Positions 27,662 to 37,445 of a DNA stretch of 64,000 nt are shown piece by piece. The stretch comes from Actinomycetota bacterium. GTDB lineage: Bacteria; Actinomycetota; Humimicrobiia; Hakubellales; JAMDDV01. Numbering within the stretch: the first letter of the stretch is position 1; each line of letters starts with the position of its first letter. The notes beneath the pieces were generated by a model, which did not search any database, had not been told where the DNA came from, and was given only the letters and a program-made list of their open reading frames with translations. The stretch is taken from positions 1 to 64,000 of the forward strand of contig JAMDDV010000034.1 in the NCBI GenBank assembly GCA_023488455.1, written 5' to 3'. A program made the position numbers and the translations under genes.

Positions 27662-28707
27662 AGACTCGAACTTCTAATCCCCTTGCATCGGAACAATGCT
27701 ATCTCCTTAAGACAATCAGTAAGTGATATACTGAGGCTCCTATTTTTATACTGCCCAAAGATTAGCATCTCCAGTATTGTAACCAGCTCCTTCTCAGTGT
27801 AACCTTTTGATTCGCTGGCCAGGATCTTCGCCCTTATCAATCCTATCCCAAGCTCTTTTGCCATCTGTTCGATGTTCTTGCCAGCTTTTAATATCGATTT
27901 TACCTCGAGCATCTTCCTGTAGTTAGAATACAAGAGGAACACCAGCGAGATGAGTTCGCCTTCATGTTTACCCTCCATGTAGCTGCCAAGCCAAAAGAGA
28001 GCGCTACCCAGCTCCTTTTTATTGAGCATATCCTGAAAATCAAAAGCATTAAACTCTGCACTTTTTGAACCGATCAAGCGGATATCGCTCACATCGATGT
28101 TCTCACGGCTTCCAGTGTAAGCCGCCAGCTTAAGGATCTCATTTCTCAGCGTCAACGGATCAGTCTGCACGGATAGCAGTAACATGTGTGCAGCCTCCGT
28201 GGATATCTGTTTTCCAACCTGATCTGCAACCTTTTTTATAAACCCGATCACGGATCGCGTGATGTCCTCTACTTTATGTATTCTCGCAAGACCGCTTGCA
28301 CTGGCACTATCCAGAAGGTCCTGAACATCAGGAGGCAAAGGCCGTGTGGACGATAGCACAAGCAGGCTCTGCGGATAATATTCATTCTCGCCAGGGACAT
28401 TAGCACCATCTTTTGAGCCCCTTAACCTCTGGTTACTGCTCATCATGCCTTCAATGAAATTAATCAACCCTTTTCTACCCTGGGCTTTCAGTCTATCAAT
28501 GTTTAAAAGAAAGAGCGCTTTTTTGGAAAAAAGATCTAAAGAGTTCAGCCATGACAACAGGTCAGTCACGTCAAGATCAGGCTGTTCTGCTCCTGCCTGA
28601 ATAACCTCATAGCCGGGCTCATCTCTTACAGTCAACTGCAATTTCAGCAGCTTTACCTGAAAATCCAACCCCTTTTCATGCCCAAAATATACGTTAATAG
28701 GTCGCAT
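27658..28707 (-). CDS. holA: DNA polymerase III delta subunit
   Basis: The clamp-loader delta subunit, 349 residues, that opens the beta sliding clamp. The order of segments (N-terminal INVYFGHEKGLDFQ in place of the P-loop, YPQSLLVLSSTRPLPPD, and a C-terminal helical collar with GLIRAKILASESKGYTEKELV) fits the HolA family. It follows comEC, as is usual in Gram-positives. Its TAA overlaps the convergent rpsT TAA at TTAA. Confidence 0.9.
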   Translation of the reverse strand: MRPINVYFGHEKGLDFQVKLLKLQLTVRDEPGYEVIQAGAEQPDLDVTDLLSWLNSLDLFSKKALFLLNIDRLKAQGRKGLINFIEGMMSSNQRLRGSKDGANVPGENEYYPQSLLVLSSTRPLPPDVQDLLDSASASGLARIHKVEDITRSVIGFIKKVADQVGKQISTEAAHMLLLSVQTDPLTLRNEILKLAAYTGSRENIDVSDIRLIGSKSAEFNAFDFQDMLNKKELGSALFWLGSYMEGKHEGELISLVFLLYSNYRKMLEVKSILKAGKNIEQMAKELGIGLIRAKILASESKGYTEKELVTILEMLIFGQYKNRSLSISLTDCLKEIALFRCKGIRSSSL

Positions 28708-28724
28708 GCAATTATTAAACCATA

Positions 28725-30785
28725 CTAGTTCGCCAAAGAAAGAGTTCCCTTATCTATTTTAAAACGGATAGTGCCATCAAGATCGGTTCTGAAGTATTTA
28801 ATACCATCTTTTTCCAGAAATTCCAGTAGCTCCCTGCTTGGATGCCCAAACTTATTTTTTTCGCCAACTGAGATCACCGCGCCGCGCGGCTCTGTCATCA
28901 AAAATAACCGTCTGTTTAATGCCTTTATATCGCCGTGATGCGCTATCTTCACAATGTCCAGTTCATCGCCTGCCAGGTCGTCAATCAACTCATTTAAAGC
29001 CAGGTCAGTCGCATCCTCATCCGAATCCGACAGATACAGCACCTTACTTCCTTCAACATCTACCAGAAAGATCAACGAATACCTGTTTGCATCAAGAACG
29101 GCAGCTTTTATCAACTTACCTGGCCAATATATCTTTATCTTCGCACCTTCATCCAGCACTATTTCATCGCCACTTGCAATATAATTAAATCTTGTCTCGG
29201 CGACATTTAATTTATCCTTAAGGATGCCAAGCTCCGGGCTATTTGCGAGAAATTGTGGGATAACGATCTTTTCAACCTCGAACTTATCGCAAATCCTGAG
29301 CGCACCACCTGCATGGTCGTCGTGAAGGTGGGTAAGGATGAGCAGATCTATGCTCCTGATACAATGGGTTGCAAGAAAAGAGCACACACTGGCTCCATCT
29401 GGCCCGCAATCTATCAGTACCTTCCTGCCCTTTGAAGTGACGATGAGCGAGGAATCACCCTGACCCACATCGAAAAACACGACATATGGCACCCTGGTTT
29501 TTACAAGGATGAATGGAAAGATTGAGACGAAGATCAGATAAGAGGAAAGGATAAGTAAACATATCGTTCTAAATACTCCTTTGGCGCAAAATCTTTTGAA
29601 AAGCAGAAATACCAATGCTGCAAACGCAATATAGCAGGCCACCCAAATAGAATTTGGGCGAGTGACTGATATGCTTGAAATAGGATTTCTGTAAAAAATC
29701 CTTCCAATTGCAAAGAGCAAATTAAGGCTGCCATCAAGTACAAGAGCAAGCGCACGCAGTGGAACCATCGCAAAGATCAGTCCTGTTATTAGAATTAGAG
29801 GAACTATCGGAGTGGCCAGTAGATTTGCCAGCAGAAAAACCACTGATAGCGATTCAAATCGTAAAGCAAGAATCGGAACGATCCCGATCTGTGCTGCTAT
29901 AGACGCGCCTATCATCTCACCAAGCACAGCCGGCATGAAATCCAGCGCCTTCCGCAGAAATGGCGAAAAAAGAAGAATTGATGATGTGGAAAGATATGAA
30001 AGCTGGAAGCCGACATCATACAGTACCTGCGGATCGTAACCAGTTACCAGAAGAAATGAGATGCATAAAGCATTAAATGAACTGGCTTTCCTACCCACGA
30101 TCAGACCGCTATAAAGCAATATGGCCATGATCAACGACCGCAGTATTGAAGGGCCGAGATCAGTTAAAAACGAATAGGCCGTCACCAAAAATATGGCAAA
30201 AATCAGCTTATACACCTTTCTTGTAGGCAATATATTCATGGTCAGTGAAATTCCCCCAAATACGATGGCAAGATGCTGACCTGATATCGCGATTAGATGC
30301 AATAGACCGCAATCCTTAAATGAAAACTCGATTGCATCGCCGAGTTTTACTTCATCGCCTAAGAGCGTTGCCCGCATATAAGCATTCTTCTCAGACGATA
30401 ACGATCTCTCCAGGTTATTCCTTATATAACCTCTGATCTTCTCCAGAAAGGTGAAAGATAGGAGCTCGCCCGGTTCACCCTCCTTCTTCAATCTATCAAC
30501 AGAAGCCTGAATTTCAAAACGAGAATTGAAGCTGATCTGCCTTGCCATAATATGAGCCCTGAAAACACCAAGTAATGAAAATATTAGAATCACTGTAAGC
30601 ATCGACTTCAAACTGGTGTTTTTTGACAGGATAATCACCAATCCTGCCACAAGAGATGCTGCCAGACACGCAATCGGAACAAATGGGGAGCTATATGAAT
30701 TGCCGAAGAGAAGCCCGAATAAAAACGATAAAGCCGCCAGAGGTGCGAGGTTTGCTCTGCGCCACCGCTCATTTTCAGACGTCAA
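28725..30785 (-). CDS. comEC: ComEC/Rec2-type DNA uptake channel protein
   Basis: A membrane protein of 686 residues for uptake of transforming DNA. The N-terminal OB-like region is followed by the Competence domain with many helices (HLIAISGQHLAIVFGGISL) and a C-terminal metallo-beta-lactamase domain with GQGDSSLI and THLHDDHAGG, thought to be the nuclease. The start is TTG, overlapping the comEA stop by 11 nt. With comEA it suggests capacity for natural competence, although pilus genes are not in this window. Confidence 0.95.
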   Translation of the reverse strand: MTSENERWRRANLAPLAALSFLFGLLFGNSYSSPFVPIACLAASLVAGLVIILSKNTSLKSMLTVILIFSLLGVFRAHIMARQISFNSRFEIQASVDRLKKEGEPGELLSFTFLEKIRGYIRNNLERSLSSEKNAYMRATLLGDEVKLGDAIEFSFKDCGLLHLIAISGQHLAIVFGGISLTMNILPTRKVYKLIFAIFLVTAYSFLTDLGPSILRSLIMAILLYSGLIVGRKASSFNALCISFLLVTGYDPQVLYDVGFQLSYLSTSSILLFSPFLRKALDFMPAVLGEMIGASIAAQIGIVPILALRFESLSVVFLLANLLATPIVPLILITGLIFAMVPLRALALVLDGSLNLLFAIGRIFYRNPISSISVTRPNSIWVACYIAFAALVFLLFKRFCAKGVFRTICLLILSSYLIFVSIFPFILVKTRVPYVVFFDVGQGDSSLIVTSKGRKVLIDCGPDGASVCSFLATHCIRSIDLLILTHLHDDHAGGALRICDKFEVEKIVIPQFLANSPELGILKDKLNVAETRFNYIASGDEIVLDEGAKIKIYWPGKLIKAAVLDANRYSLIFLVDVEGSKVLYLSDSDEDATDLALNELIDDLAGDELDIVKIAHHGDIKALNRRLFLMTEPRGAVISVGEKNKFGHPSRELLEFLEKDGIKYFRTDLDGTIRFKIDKGTLSLAN

Positions 30786-31404
30786 TCAGCTCTCTTATCT
30801 CCTCTAACTTCTTCTCACCTATTCCGCTAACGTTGAGAAGTTCATCGACCGAATTAAATTTCCCTTTCTCCTGCCTGTACTTGATGATCCGCTCAGCCAG
30901 GCTGGGCCCGATTCCCGGCAGTTCCTGCAGTTGCTGGGCATTAGAGGTGTTGATGTTCAACTTCCTGTTCAACTGGATCACGGCCTGATCGCTAACAATA
31001 TCAGGAGCATTTTCATCCGGGACATTGATCATCATCCCATCGGACAGTTCCTGCGCGAGGTTTATCGCCTCCAGATTAGCTACTTCTGTAGTACCCCCAG
31101 CGGCTGTTATCGCATCCACCACCCTTGAGCCGTCCTCAATCATGTAGACGCCAGGGTTGGCAACCTCACCGCAGATGTAAACACAGATATTTGCGGTACT
31201 TTTAATCTCACTGGACCTGGACCTTATTATCTCCATAACCTGGCTATCTCTGGCAAAACCAGATCTGAAACGCGGATAAAAAAAAGAAGATAGTATGGCA
31301 AGTAGTATAAGAGATGTAATCGATATCAATTGTTTCTGTTTACCTGATAACGATCCGAGCCAGATCAAAAAACGGACTGACCTTGTTGAAGAACGGCTAA
31401 TCAC
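30775..31404 (-). CDS. comEA: ComEA-type DNA-binding competence protein
   Basis: A membrane-anchored DNA receptor of 209 residues: one N-terminal membrane helix (about 24-45), an SLBB domain (VYICGEVANPGVYMIEDGSR) and a C-terminal pair of helix-hairpin-helix motifs (LNINTSNAQQLQELPGIG and ELLNVSGIGEKKLEEI). It would bind incoming duplex DNA outside the membrane and pass it to ComEC. GTG start without a clear Shine-Dalgarno. Confidence 0.94.
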   Translation of the reverse strand: MISRSSTRSVRFLIWLGSLSGKQKQLISITSLILLAILSSFFYPRFRSGFARDSQVMEIIRSRSSEIKSTANICVYICGEVANPGVYMIEDGSRVVDAITAAGGTTEVANLEAINLAQELSDGMMINVPDENAPDIVSDQAVIQLNRKLNINTSNAQQLQELPGIGPSLAERIIKYRQEKGKFNSVDELLNVSGIGEKKLEEIRELIDV

Positions 31405-31452
31405 ATATTAATAATAGCATAAATATATATTTATGTTAATATATATTTAAGT

Positions 31453-33918
31453 TTATATCACAATGTTGACAAGTCTATCCTTAATGACGAAGACTTTCTT
31501 TGGAGCCGCATCACCGAGATGATGCCTTATTTTGGGCAGGGAGAAAGCCATCTCTTTGAGCTCTTCCTCGGATAAACCCTTCCTGACCTCAGCTCTATCC
31601 CTTAGCTTACCGTTAATCTGAATAATCAGCGTGATAAAACCGGTCTCAAGCTTATCCTGTTCATATTCTGGCCACGGACGCCGGTGGATGCTCATTCTTT
31701 CGCCAAAATGTGACCATAACTCATCGCAGATGTGCGGTGCAACAGGTGAAAGAAGGTTCACAAGGGTACTTGCCACAAATCCGACAAGCTCACCAGACAT
31801 TTCTTCACTATCTTTTTCTTCGATGTATCTCGAAATCTCGTTAGTCAGTTCCATTATGGAGGCAATTGCAGTGTTGAAACTGAACCGCTCACCCATGTCC
31901 TCAGAGACCTTTTTTATGGTCTGATTTGTCTTGATTTCAAGCGCCTTCTCAACTTCACCATCTCGTCGGCCATTATCTGATCTCGAGATCCGGATGCAAT
32001 CTTTTACTATCCGGTAGAACCTGTTCAGGAACCTGTATGCACCCTCAATCCCTCTGTCGCTCCATTCCATGTCTACATCCGGCGGCCCCGCGAAGAGTAT
32101 CATCAGCCGTGCCGTGTCGGCCCCGTATTTCTCGATTATGCAGGATGGATCAACAACATTGCCCTTAGATTTCGACATTTTGGCTCCATCCTTATAGATC
32201 ATCCCCTGGGTGAAAAGATTTTTAAACGGCTCCCTGATGGATATAAGACCCAAATCGTTAAAAACTTTCGTGAAAAAGCGCGAATACAATAGATGAAGCA
32301 CTGCATGTTCTACACCACCGATATACTGGTCAACCGGCAGCCAGTGATCAACAAGCTCACGTAAAAAAGCCCTGCCGTCGTCCTGCGGACTTGTGTACCG
32401 CAGATAATACCATGAAGAACATACAAACGTATCCATCGTATCCGTCTCGCGCCGTGCATCACCACCACATATGGGGCACGTTGTCTTCACGAACTGCTCG
32501 CTGGTCAGAAGAGGAGATTGACCCGTTGGCACGAAATCGACATCCATTGGAAGCAGAACCGGCAGATCGCTTTCTTTGACCGGAACAGTCCCGCATCTGT
32601 CACAATAAACGATGGGGATGGGCGCTCCCCAGTACCTCTGCCTTGAGATCAACCAGTCCTTTAACTTAAATGAGATATCAAACTTTCCAATGCCTTCCTC
32701 ATCGAGCATCTCGACGATCTTTTTAATCCCAACCTCATTTGGGAGCCCGCTAAATTCGCCCGAATTCACCATTATTCCATTTCCTATGTAGGGAAGACCT
32801 TCAGGCGAATTGACGTTCTTCTCCTCACCATCTGATATGACCCTTATGATTGGGAGCGAATATTTTTTTGCGAAATCGTAATCGCGTTCATCGTGCGCAG
32901 GAACTGCCATAATGGCACCTGTGCCATATTCCATCAGGACATAGTTTGCCACCCAGAGAGGGATCTTCTCGTCATTTACGGGATTGATGACGTACCTGCC
33001 AGTGAATATTCCCTTCTTATCCAGATCAATTGAAGATCGGTCAACAAGCGACTCGATTAAAACCTCGTTTTTAAAATTCAGCACTGCTGCCTCATATCTG
33101 GTTCCGGCAACGATCTCCGAGACAAGCGGATGATCAGGCGCCATCACGAAAAAGGTAGCTCCAAAAAGGGTGTCAGGTCTTGTGGTGAACACGGGGATAT
33201 CGGTCCTGCCATCATCAAGTTTAAAATTGATAAGAGCACCCTCACTTCTGCCGATCCAGTTCCTCTGCATTATCTTCACACGTTCTGGCCACCCGGCAAG
33301 CAGCTCTATATCATCAAGAAGGGCCTGCGCATAGTCCGTGATCTTGAAAAACCACTGGACAAGCTCTTTCTTCGTTACCTCGGTTGAACACCTCTCACAA
33401 CGTCTGTCCACAACCTGCTCATTGGCCAGCACCGTGCTGCACGATGGGCACCAGTTGACCGGTGCCTTCTTTCTAACAGCAAGGCCGGCTTTGTACAGCT
33501 GGAGAAATATCCACTGCGTCCATTTATAATAGTCTGGTTCACATGTGGTAACTTCCCTATTCCAGTCATACATGATTCCCATCTTCTTGAACGTCTTTTT
33601 CCACGATGCAATGTTATTCATCGTGAAAATCCTCGGGTGAACATTGCTCTTTATCGCTGCGTTCTCAGCAGGAAGGCCAAAGGCATCCCAGCCCATAGGC
33701 CGCATTGTATCGTAGCCCTGTCTTACCCTTATCCTGAAAAGCACGTCACCTATTACATAGTTCTTTACATGCCCCATATGTGGAACACCCGATGGATAAG
33801 GAAACATCTCCAGAAGGTAATATTTTCGTCCCTTTCCAGTGGCTTTAACGATGTCCTGTCCCCAGTAATCCTGCCACTTAGCCTCTATGTTTCTGTGATC
33901 GTACCTATCACTTTGCAT
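31453..33918 (-). CDS. leuS: Leucyl-tRNA synthetase
   Basis: A class I aminoacyl-tRNA synthetase of 821 residues. The HIGH motif is PHMGHVKN and the KMSKS motif is KMSKSKGNVVDP; the CP1 editing domain shows TTRPDTLFGAT and the catalytic Asp in AVPAHDERD; zinc ligands CPSCST and CERCST are present. ATG start behind GAGAAGG. A terminator-like hairpin lies 22-57 nt upstream with no room for an ordinary promoter, so expression may depend on read-through from rsfS and tRNA-Ala. Confidence 0.97.
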   Translation of the reverse strand: MQSDRYDHRNIEAKWQDYWGQDIVKATGKGRKYYLLEMFPYPSGVPHMGHVKNYVIGDVLFRIRVRQGYDTMRPMGWDAFGLPAENAAIKSNVHPRIFTMNNIASWKKTFKKMGIMYDWNREVTTCEPDYYKWTQWIFLQLYKAGLAVRKKAPVNWCPSCSTVLANEQVVDRRCERCSTEVTKKELVQWFFKITDYAQALLDDIELLAGWPERVKIMQRNWIGRSEGALINFKLDDGRTDIPVFTTRPDTLFGATFFVMAPDHPLVSEIVAGTRYEAAVLNFKNEVLIESLVDRSSIDLDKKGIFTGRYVINPVNDEKIPLWVANYVLMEYGTGAIMAVPAHDERDYDFAKKYSLPIIRVISDGEEKNVNSPEGLPYIGNGIMVNSGEFSGLPNEVGIKKIVEMLDEEGIGKFDISFKLKDWLISRQRYWGAPIPIVYCDRCGTVPVKESDLPVLLPMDVDFVPTGQSPLLTSEQFVKTTCPICGGDARRETDTMDTFVCSSWYYLRYTSPQDDGRAFLRELVDHWLPVDQYIGGVEHAVLHLLYSRFFTKVFNDLGLISIREPFKNLFTQGMIYKDGAKMSKSKGNVVDPSCIIEKYGADTARLMILFAGPPDVDMEWSDRGIEGAYRFLNRFYRIVKDCIRISRSDNGRRDGEVEKALEIKTNQTIKKVSEDMGERFSFNTAIASIMELTNEISRYIEEKDSEEMSGELVGFVASTLVNLLSPVAPHICDELWSHFGERMSIHRRPWPEYEQDKLETGFITLIIQINGKLRDRAEVRKGLSEEELKEMAFSLPKIRHHLGDAAPKKVFVIKDRLVNIVI

Positions 33919-33939
33919 GCCTTCTCACCGTTATTTATC

Positions 33940-33975
33940 AAATATAAAAATACTCATCCCTTAGGGACGAGTATT
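33940..33975 (-). terminator. Intrinsic terminator between tRNA-Ala and leuS
   Basis: AATACTCGTCCC pairs with GGGATGAGTATT (12 bp, one G-U, 3-nt loop, 33949-33975) and is followed on the minus strand by TTTTATATT. It begins two bases after the tRNA CCA end and ends about 22 nt before leuS. Confidence 0.8.
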
Positions 33976-33977
33976 AT

Positions 33978-34052
33978 TGGTGGAGCTGACGGGATTTGAA
34001 CCCGTGGCCTCTTCCCTGCCAGAGAAGCGCGCTTCCGCTGCGCTACAGCCCC
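33978..34052 (-). tRNA. tRNA-Ala(GGC)
   Basis: A 75-nt cloverleaf: acceptor GGGGCTG/CAGCTCC, anticodon stem CTTCT/GGAAG with loop CTGGCAG (anticodon GGC), T arm ACGGG/CCCGT, discriminator A and encoded CCA. Its 5' end is two bases after the rsfS stop codon. Confidence 0.95.
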
Positions 34053-34054
34053 AC

Positions 34055-34408
34055 TTAAGTTCTCCAGTCTAATTTCTCTGAATCCTTCCAGAGACGCTCG
34101 AGGCAATAAAATTCCCTGAGCTCCTTTGAAAAGATGTGAACTACTATATCAAAATAATCCATCAAAATCCAACCGATGGAGGATTCGATCCTGACAGGTC
34201 GCCTTCCTCTCTCCCTTAATTTTTCCTCTATATAATCGTATAGGCTGCTCACATGAATCCTGTTGATGCCACTTAAAATTACAAAATAACCTGTAATGGA
34301 TAATCTCTTACCGACATCCAGGATGACGACATCTTCTGCCTTCTTCTCATCTGCAAACTTCGCTGCCATTGTTGCCAATTCCCTTGAATCTAAGGTCTTA
34401 CCAATCAT
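34055..34408 (-). CDS. rsfS: Ribosomal silencing factor RsfS
   Basis: A 117-residue protein that binds uL14 and blocks subunit joining in starvation. The DUF143 signature is present: KKAEDVVILDVGKRLSITGYFVI and GWILMDYFDIVVHIFS. I chose the ATG at 34408 (MIGKTLDSRELATMAAKF), preceded by AAGGA; a longer frame would run back into nadD. It follows nadD, its usual partner, and stops two bases before tRNA-Ala, so the transcript must be cut by RNase P there. Confidence 0.94.
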   Translation of the reverse strand: MIGKTLDSRELATMAAKFADEKKAEDVVILDVGKRLSITGYFVILSGINRIHVSSLYDYIEEKLRERGRRPVRIESSIGWILMDYFDIVVHIFSKELREFYCLERLWKDSEKLDWRT

Positions 34409-34424
34409 ATTGTCCTTGAAAATC

Positions 34425-35081
34425 CTATCCCGACTCCTTTTTATGCTTATCTGGAAAATAGAAGCCCATCTTCTGTATGTAATTGGCCACACCCTCGGGC
34501 AACAGATACTTAATTGGCCTTCCCTCTTTCACCCTTTTCCTTATATCGGTTGAGGATATTGCAAGCGCGGGTATCTCCATCACGTAAATGACTTTATCAT
34601 CAGCATTCTGAAGTGGTCTGCCAAGCAAGGACTCTTCCAGCGATCTGATCCTGGAAATATCATAACCTGGCCTTGTTGCCGCTATGAACTTGCACTTTTG
34701 AATAACGATGTGCGGCTCCTTCCAGGTGAGGATCTCAAGTATGGCATCCGCACCGGTAATGAAAAAAAGTTGCGCGAAATCCTTATACCTGTCATACAGT
34801 TCGCTTATCGTATCTATGGATCGAGTTTCGCCTCCCCGGTCTATCTCCATTCTTGAAACCACGAACTTTGGATTTGAGGCCGTTGCTATGACCACCATCA
34901 GATACCTGTGCTCTGCTTCAACGATATCCCTGTTTCCTTTGTACATGGGATTGCTCGTCGGCATGAATATTACCTGGTCCAAGGCGAACTGATTTGCCGC
35001 CTCCTCTGCGGTTACAAGATGCCCATAATGGATCGGGTTAAACGTACCACCCATTATGCCTATCTTCAGCTTACCTCGCAA
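34425..35081 (-). CDS. nadD: Nicotinate-mononucleotide adenylyltransferase
   Basis: Makes deamido-NAD from nicotinate mononucleotide and ATP. 218 residues with the nucleotidyltransferase motif GGTFNPIHYGHL near residue 11 and the C-terminal ISSTDIRKRVKEGRPIKYLLP. The start is TTG, 5 nt after AGGGAG that overlaps the end of proA. Order proB-proA-nadD-rsfS is common in Gram-positives. Confidence 0.96.
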   Translation of the reverse strand: MRGKLKIGIMGGTFNPIHYGHLVTAEEAANQFALDQVIFMPTSNPMYKGNRDIVEAEHRYLMVVIATASNPKFVVSRMEIDRGGETRSIDTISELYDRYKDFAQLFFITGADAILEILTWKEPHIVIQKCKFIAATRPGYDISRIRSLEESLLGRPLQNADDKVIYVMEIPALAISSTDIRKRVKEGRPIKYLLPEGVANYIQKMGFYFPDKHKKESG

Positions 35082-35083
35082 GT

Positions 35084-36331
35084 CTACTCCCTTACCTGGC
35101 CGTCACCATAGAGCACAAACTTGGTCGTAGTCAACTCTCTCAGACCCATGGGTCCTCTGGCATGCAGACGCTGCGTGCTTATCCCGATTTCAGACCCCAG
35201 GCCGTATTCAAAGCCGTCGGTGAAGCGCGTCGATGCATTTACGTACACAGCAGCTGAATCAACTTTCGTGGTGAACTCACAAGCACTTCGATAATCATCA
35301 GTCACTATTGCATCGCTGTGATGTGAACTGTACTTATTAATATGTTCTATGGCCATCTCTATCGAATCAATGACCTTTACTGAAATCTTAAGTGCAAGGT
35401 ACTCGCGATAATAGTCGTCCTCACTTGCTGGCTTTACCCGTTCATCATAAGCGGCTGTCCTCGCACAGCCAAATATCTCGACTCCATTTTTTATTAAAGA
35501 GTCAATTGCAGAAGGCATGAACTCATCCGCAACCGTTTGATGTACCAGCAACGATTCTGCAGCGTTGCACACAGAACACCTCGAAATCTTGGCATTTATC
35601 AGTATTTTTAACGCCATTTCAAGATCTGCATATTCATCGACATAAACATGACAGTTACCTATTCCCGTCTCGATCACCGGAACGGTTGAATTATTGACCA
35701 CGTTTTGAATGAGATCGTTGCCCCCACGGGGGATGAGCAGGTCAAGGTATTCCCTGCATCGCATTAACTCATTTGCATGCGTCCTGTCTGGCGAATCTAG
35801 CAGAACTATCGTATCCGGGTTAAGACCGACACCCGCAATGGCATTGCGCATCACATTAACGATGACCCTGTTGGTATTAAGGATATTTGAGCTACCTCGC
35901 AGTATGATCGCATTGCCTGATTTCAGACAGAGCACCGATGCATCGATGGTCACGTTCGGCCTGGCTTCATAGATGATCCCGATGACACCAATGGGAACTC
36001 TTACTTTGTTGAGCATGAGCCCATTGTGAAGCCTCCTTCCTTCTACCACCTCTCCAATGGGATCGTCCAGGTCGATCACCTTTTTTATGCCCTCTATAGC
36101 CTGACCTATCCTCTTTTCGTTAAGCGCAAGCCTATCCAGGAGAGCATCTGAGATGCCCGCTTGCCTCGAGCTCTCAATATCAATCTGATTTGCTGCCATG
36201 ATTTCGGGCACACCTGCCAGCAGCTCTTTTGATATAGAGGCAAGCGCACCGTTCTTCATATGCGTCCCAAGGGAGGAGAGCTCAAAAGCTGCCTTCTTTG
36301 CCCTTCTGCCTATATCGGTTACAACTGACAA
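35084..36331 (-). CDS. proA: Gamma-glutamyl phosphate reductase
   Basis: Second step of proline synthesis, reducing gamma-glutamyl phosphate with NADPH. 415 residues. The catalytic cysteine lies in ISRCSVCNAAESLLV, and VPIGVIGIIYEARPNVT and the C-terminal RGPMGLRELTTTKFV are typical. Start TTG, 7 nt after AAGGAG. It follows proB by 19 nt. Confidence 0.96.
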   Translation of the reverse strand: MSVVTDIGRRAKKAAFELSSLGTHMKNGALASISKELLAGVPEIMAANQIDIESSRQAGISDALLDRLALNEKRIGQAIEGIKKVIDLDDPIGEVVEGRRLHNGLMLNKVRVPIGVIGIIYEARPNVTIDASVLCLKSGNAIILRGSSNILNTNRVIVNVMRNAIAGVGLNPDTIVLLDSPDRTHANELMRCREYLDLLIPRGGNDLIQNVVNNSTVPVIETGIGNCHVYVDEYADLEMALKILINAKISRCSVCNAAESLLVHQTVADEFMPSAIDSLIKNGVEIFGCARTAAYDERVKPASEDDYYREYLALKISVKVIDSIEMAIEHINKYSSHHSDAIVTDDYRSACEFTTKVDSAAVYVNASTRFTDGFEYGLGSEIGISTQRLHARGPMGLRELTTTKFVLYGDGQVRE

Positions 36332-36350
36332 AGCATTCTCCTTCGATATA

Positions 36351-37445
36351 CTAAAATACTACCATGAAATCGCGGTGGATTATCTCTTTGCAATAATTAA
36401 TATTCACATTAACCTCACCAGTAGATCTATCATCGAGATATTTCTTCAGCTCAAGGCTTGAGTAGTTGGTGATTCCCTTCCCTATTAACTCTCCAGCACC
36501 AGAGATTATGTCCACAGTCTCTCCCTGATTAAAATCTCCTCTTATGCTCACAAGCCCGACCAGAAGCAGGCTCTTCTTGTTGCTGGTAATTGCCTTTATC
36601 GCTCCTTCATCGATCTCAAGTTTGCCCAGGGATGGTTTTGCGAAAGCGATCCATCTCTTCTTCTGATTAATAACCCTTGGCGCAGGCATGAACCTGGTGC
36701 AAACAGCATTACTATACAGCAGATCTCTAAGGATTGACTCCTTTCTGCCGTTTGCAATGACCATTTCGATATTTGAAATCGTGGCTATCTTGGCAGCTTT
36801 TATCTTAGTGACCATTCCGCCTACCGTTAGCGCGGAGCCTGACCCCTTTGCCAGGTTTTCAATTTCCAAATCAATATTCTTCACGGTCTCAATGATTTTG
36901 TGCCCCCCATCCGGTTGCTGGCAATACAACCCATCAACATTTGACAGGATAACAAGCACATCCGCCTGAACCATGCCTGCCACGATTGCTGCAAGCGTAT
37001 CGTTATCGCCGAACCTGATCTCCTCCACCGCAACCGTGTCGTTCTCGTTGACTATGGGTATGATGCCCATTTCGATGAGCGTTATCAGGGTATTCCTTGC
37101 GTTCAGATACTGTTTTCTAAGCGCCATCTCCTGACCTGTAAGAAGCACCTGAGCTACTGTTAGATCGTACTTTGTGAATTCGCTATTGTAGGCATTCATC
37201 AGCATGTTCTGACCCACCGCAGCTGAAGCCTGAAGCATGGGCATCTCCTTCGGCCTGCTGGTGATATTAAGCTTCTGCATTCCAGCAGCAATTGCCCCGG
37301 AGGAGACCAGGACTATTTCAAGCCCTTCCTTTTTCAGGTGTGCGATATCACGTGCTATCCTGGCAAAATATTCCATGTCCAGCCTTCCTGAATCATCCGT
37401 CAGAATGCTGCTTCCAAGCTTTATGACCCAGCGATCTTTCCTCAT
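36351..37445 (-). CDS. proB: Glutamate 5-kinase
   Basis: First step of proline synthesis and the usual point of proline feedback. 364 residues: an amino acid kinase domain (VIKLGSSILTDD, VNENDTVAVEEIRFGDND, GSALTVGGMVTKIKAA) and a C-terminal PUA domain from about residue 275. Start ATG directly after the obgE stop region. Confidence 0.96.
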   Translation of the reverse strand: MRKDRWVIKLGSSILTDDSGRLDMEYFARIARDIAHLKKEGLEIVLVSSGAIAAGMQKLNITSRPKEMPMLQASAAVGQNMLMNAYNSEFTKYDLTVAQVLLTGQEMALRKQYLNARNTLITLIEMGIIPIVNENDTVAVEEIRFGDNDTLAAIVAGMVQADVLVILSNVDGLYCQQPDGGHKIIETVKNIDLEIENLAKGSGSALTVGGMVTKIKAAKIATISNIEMVIANGRKESILRDLLYSNAVCTRFMPAPRVINQKKRWIAFAKPSLGKLEIDEGAIKAITSNKKSLLLVGLVSIRGDFNQGETVDIISGAGELIGKGITNYSSLELKKYLDDRSTGEVNVNINYCKEIIHRDFMVVF

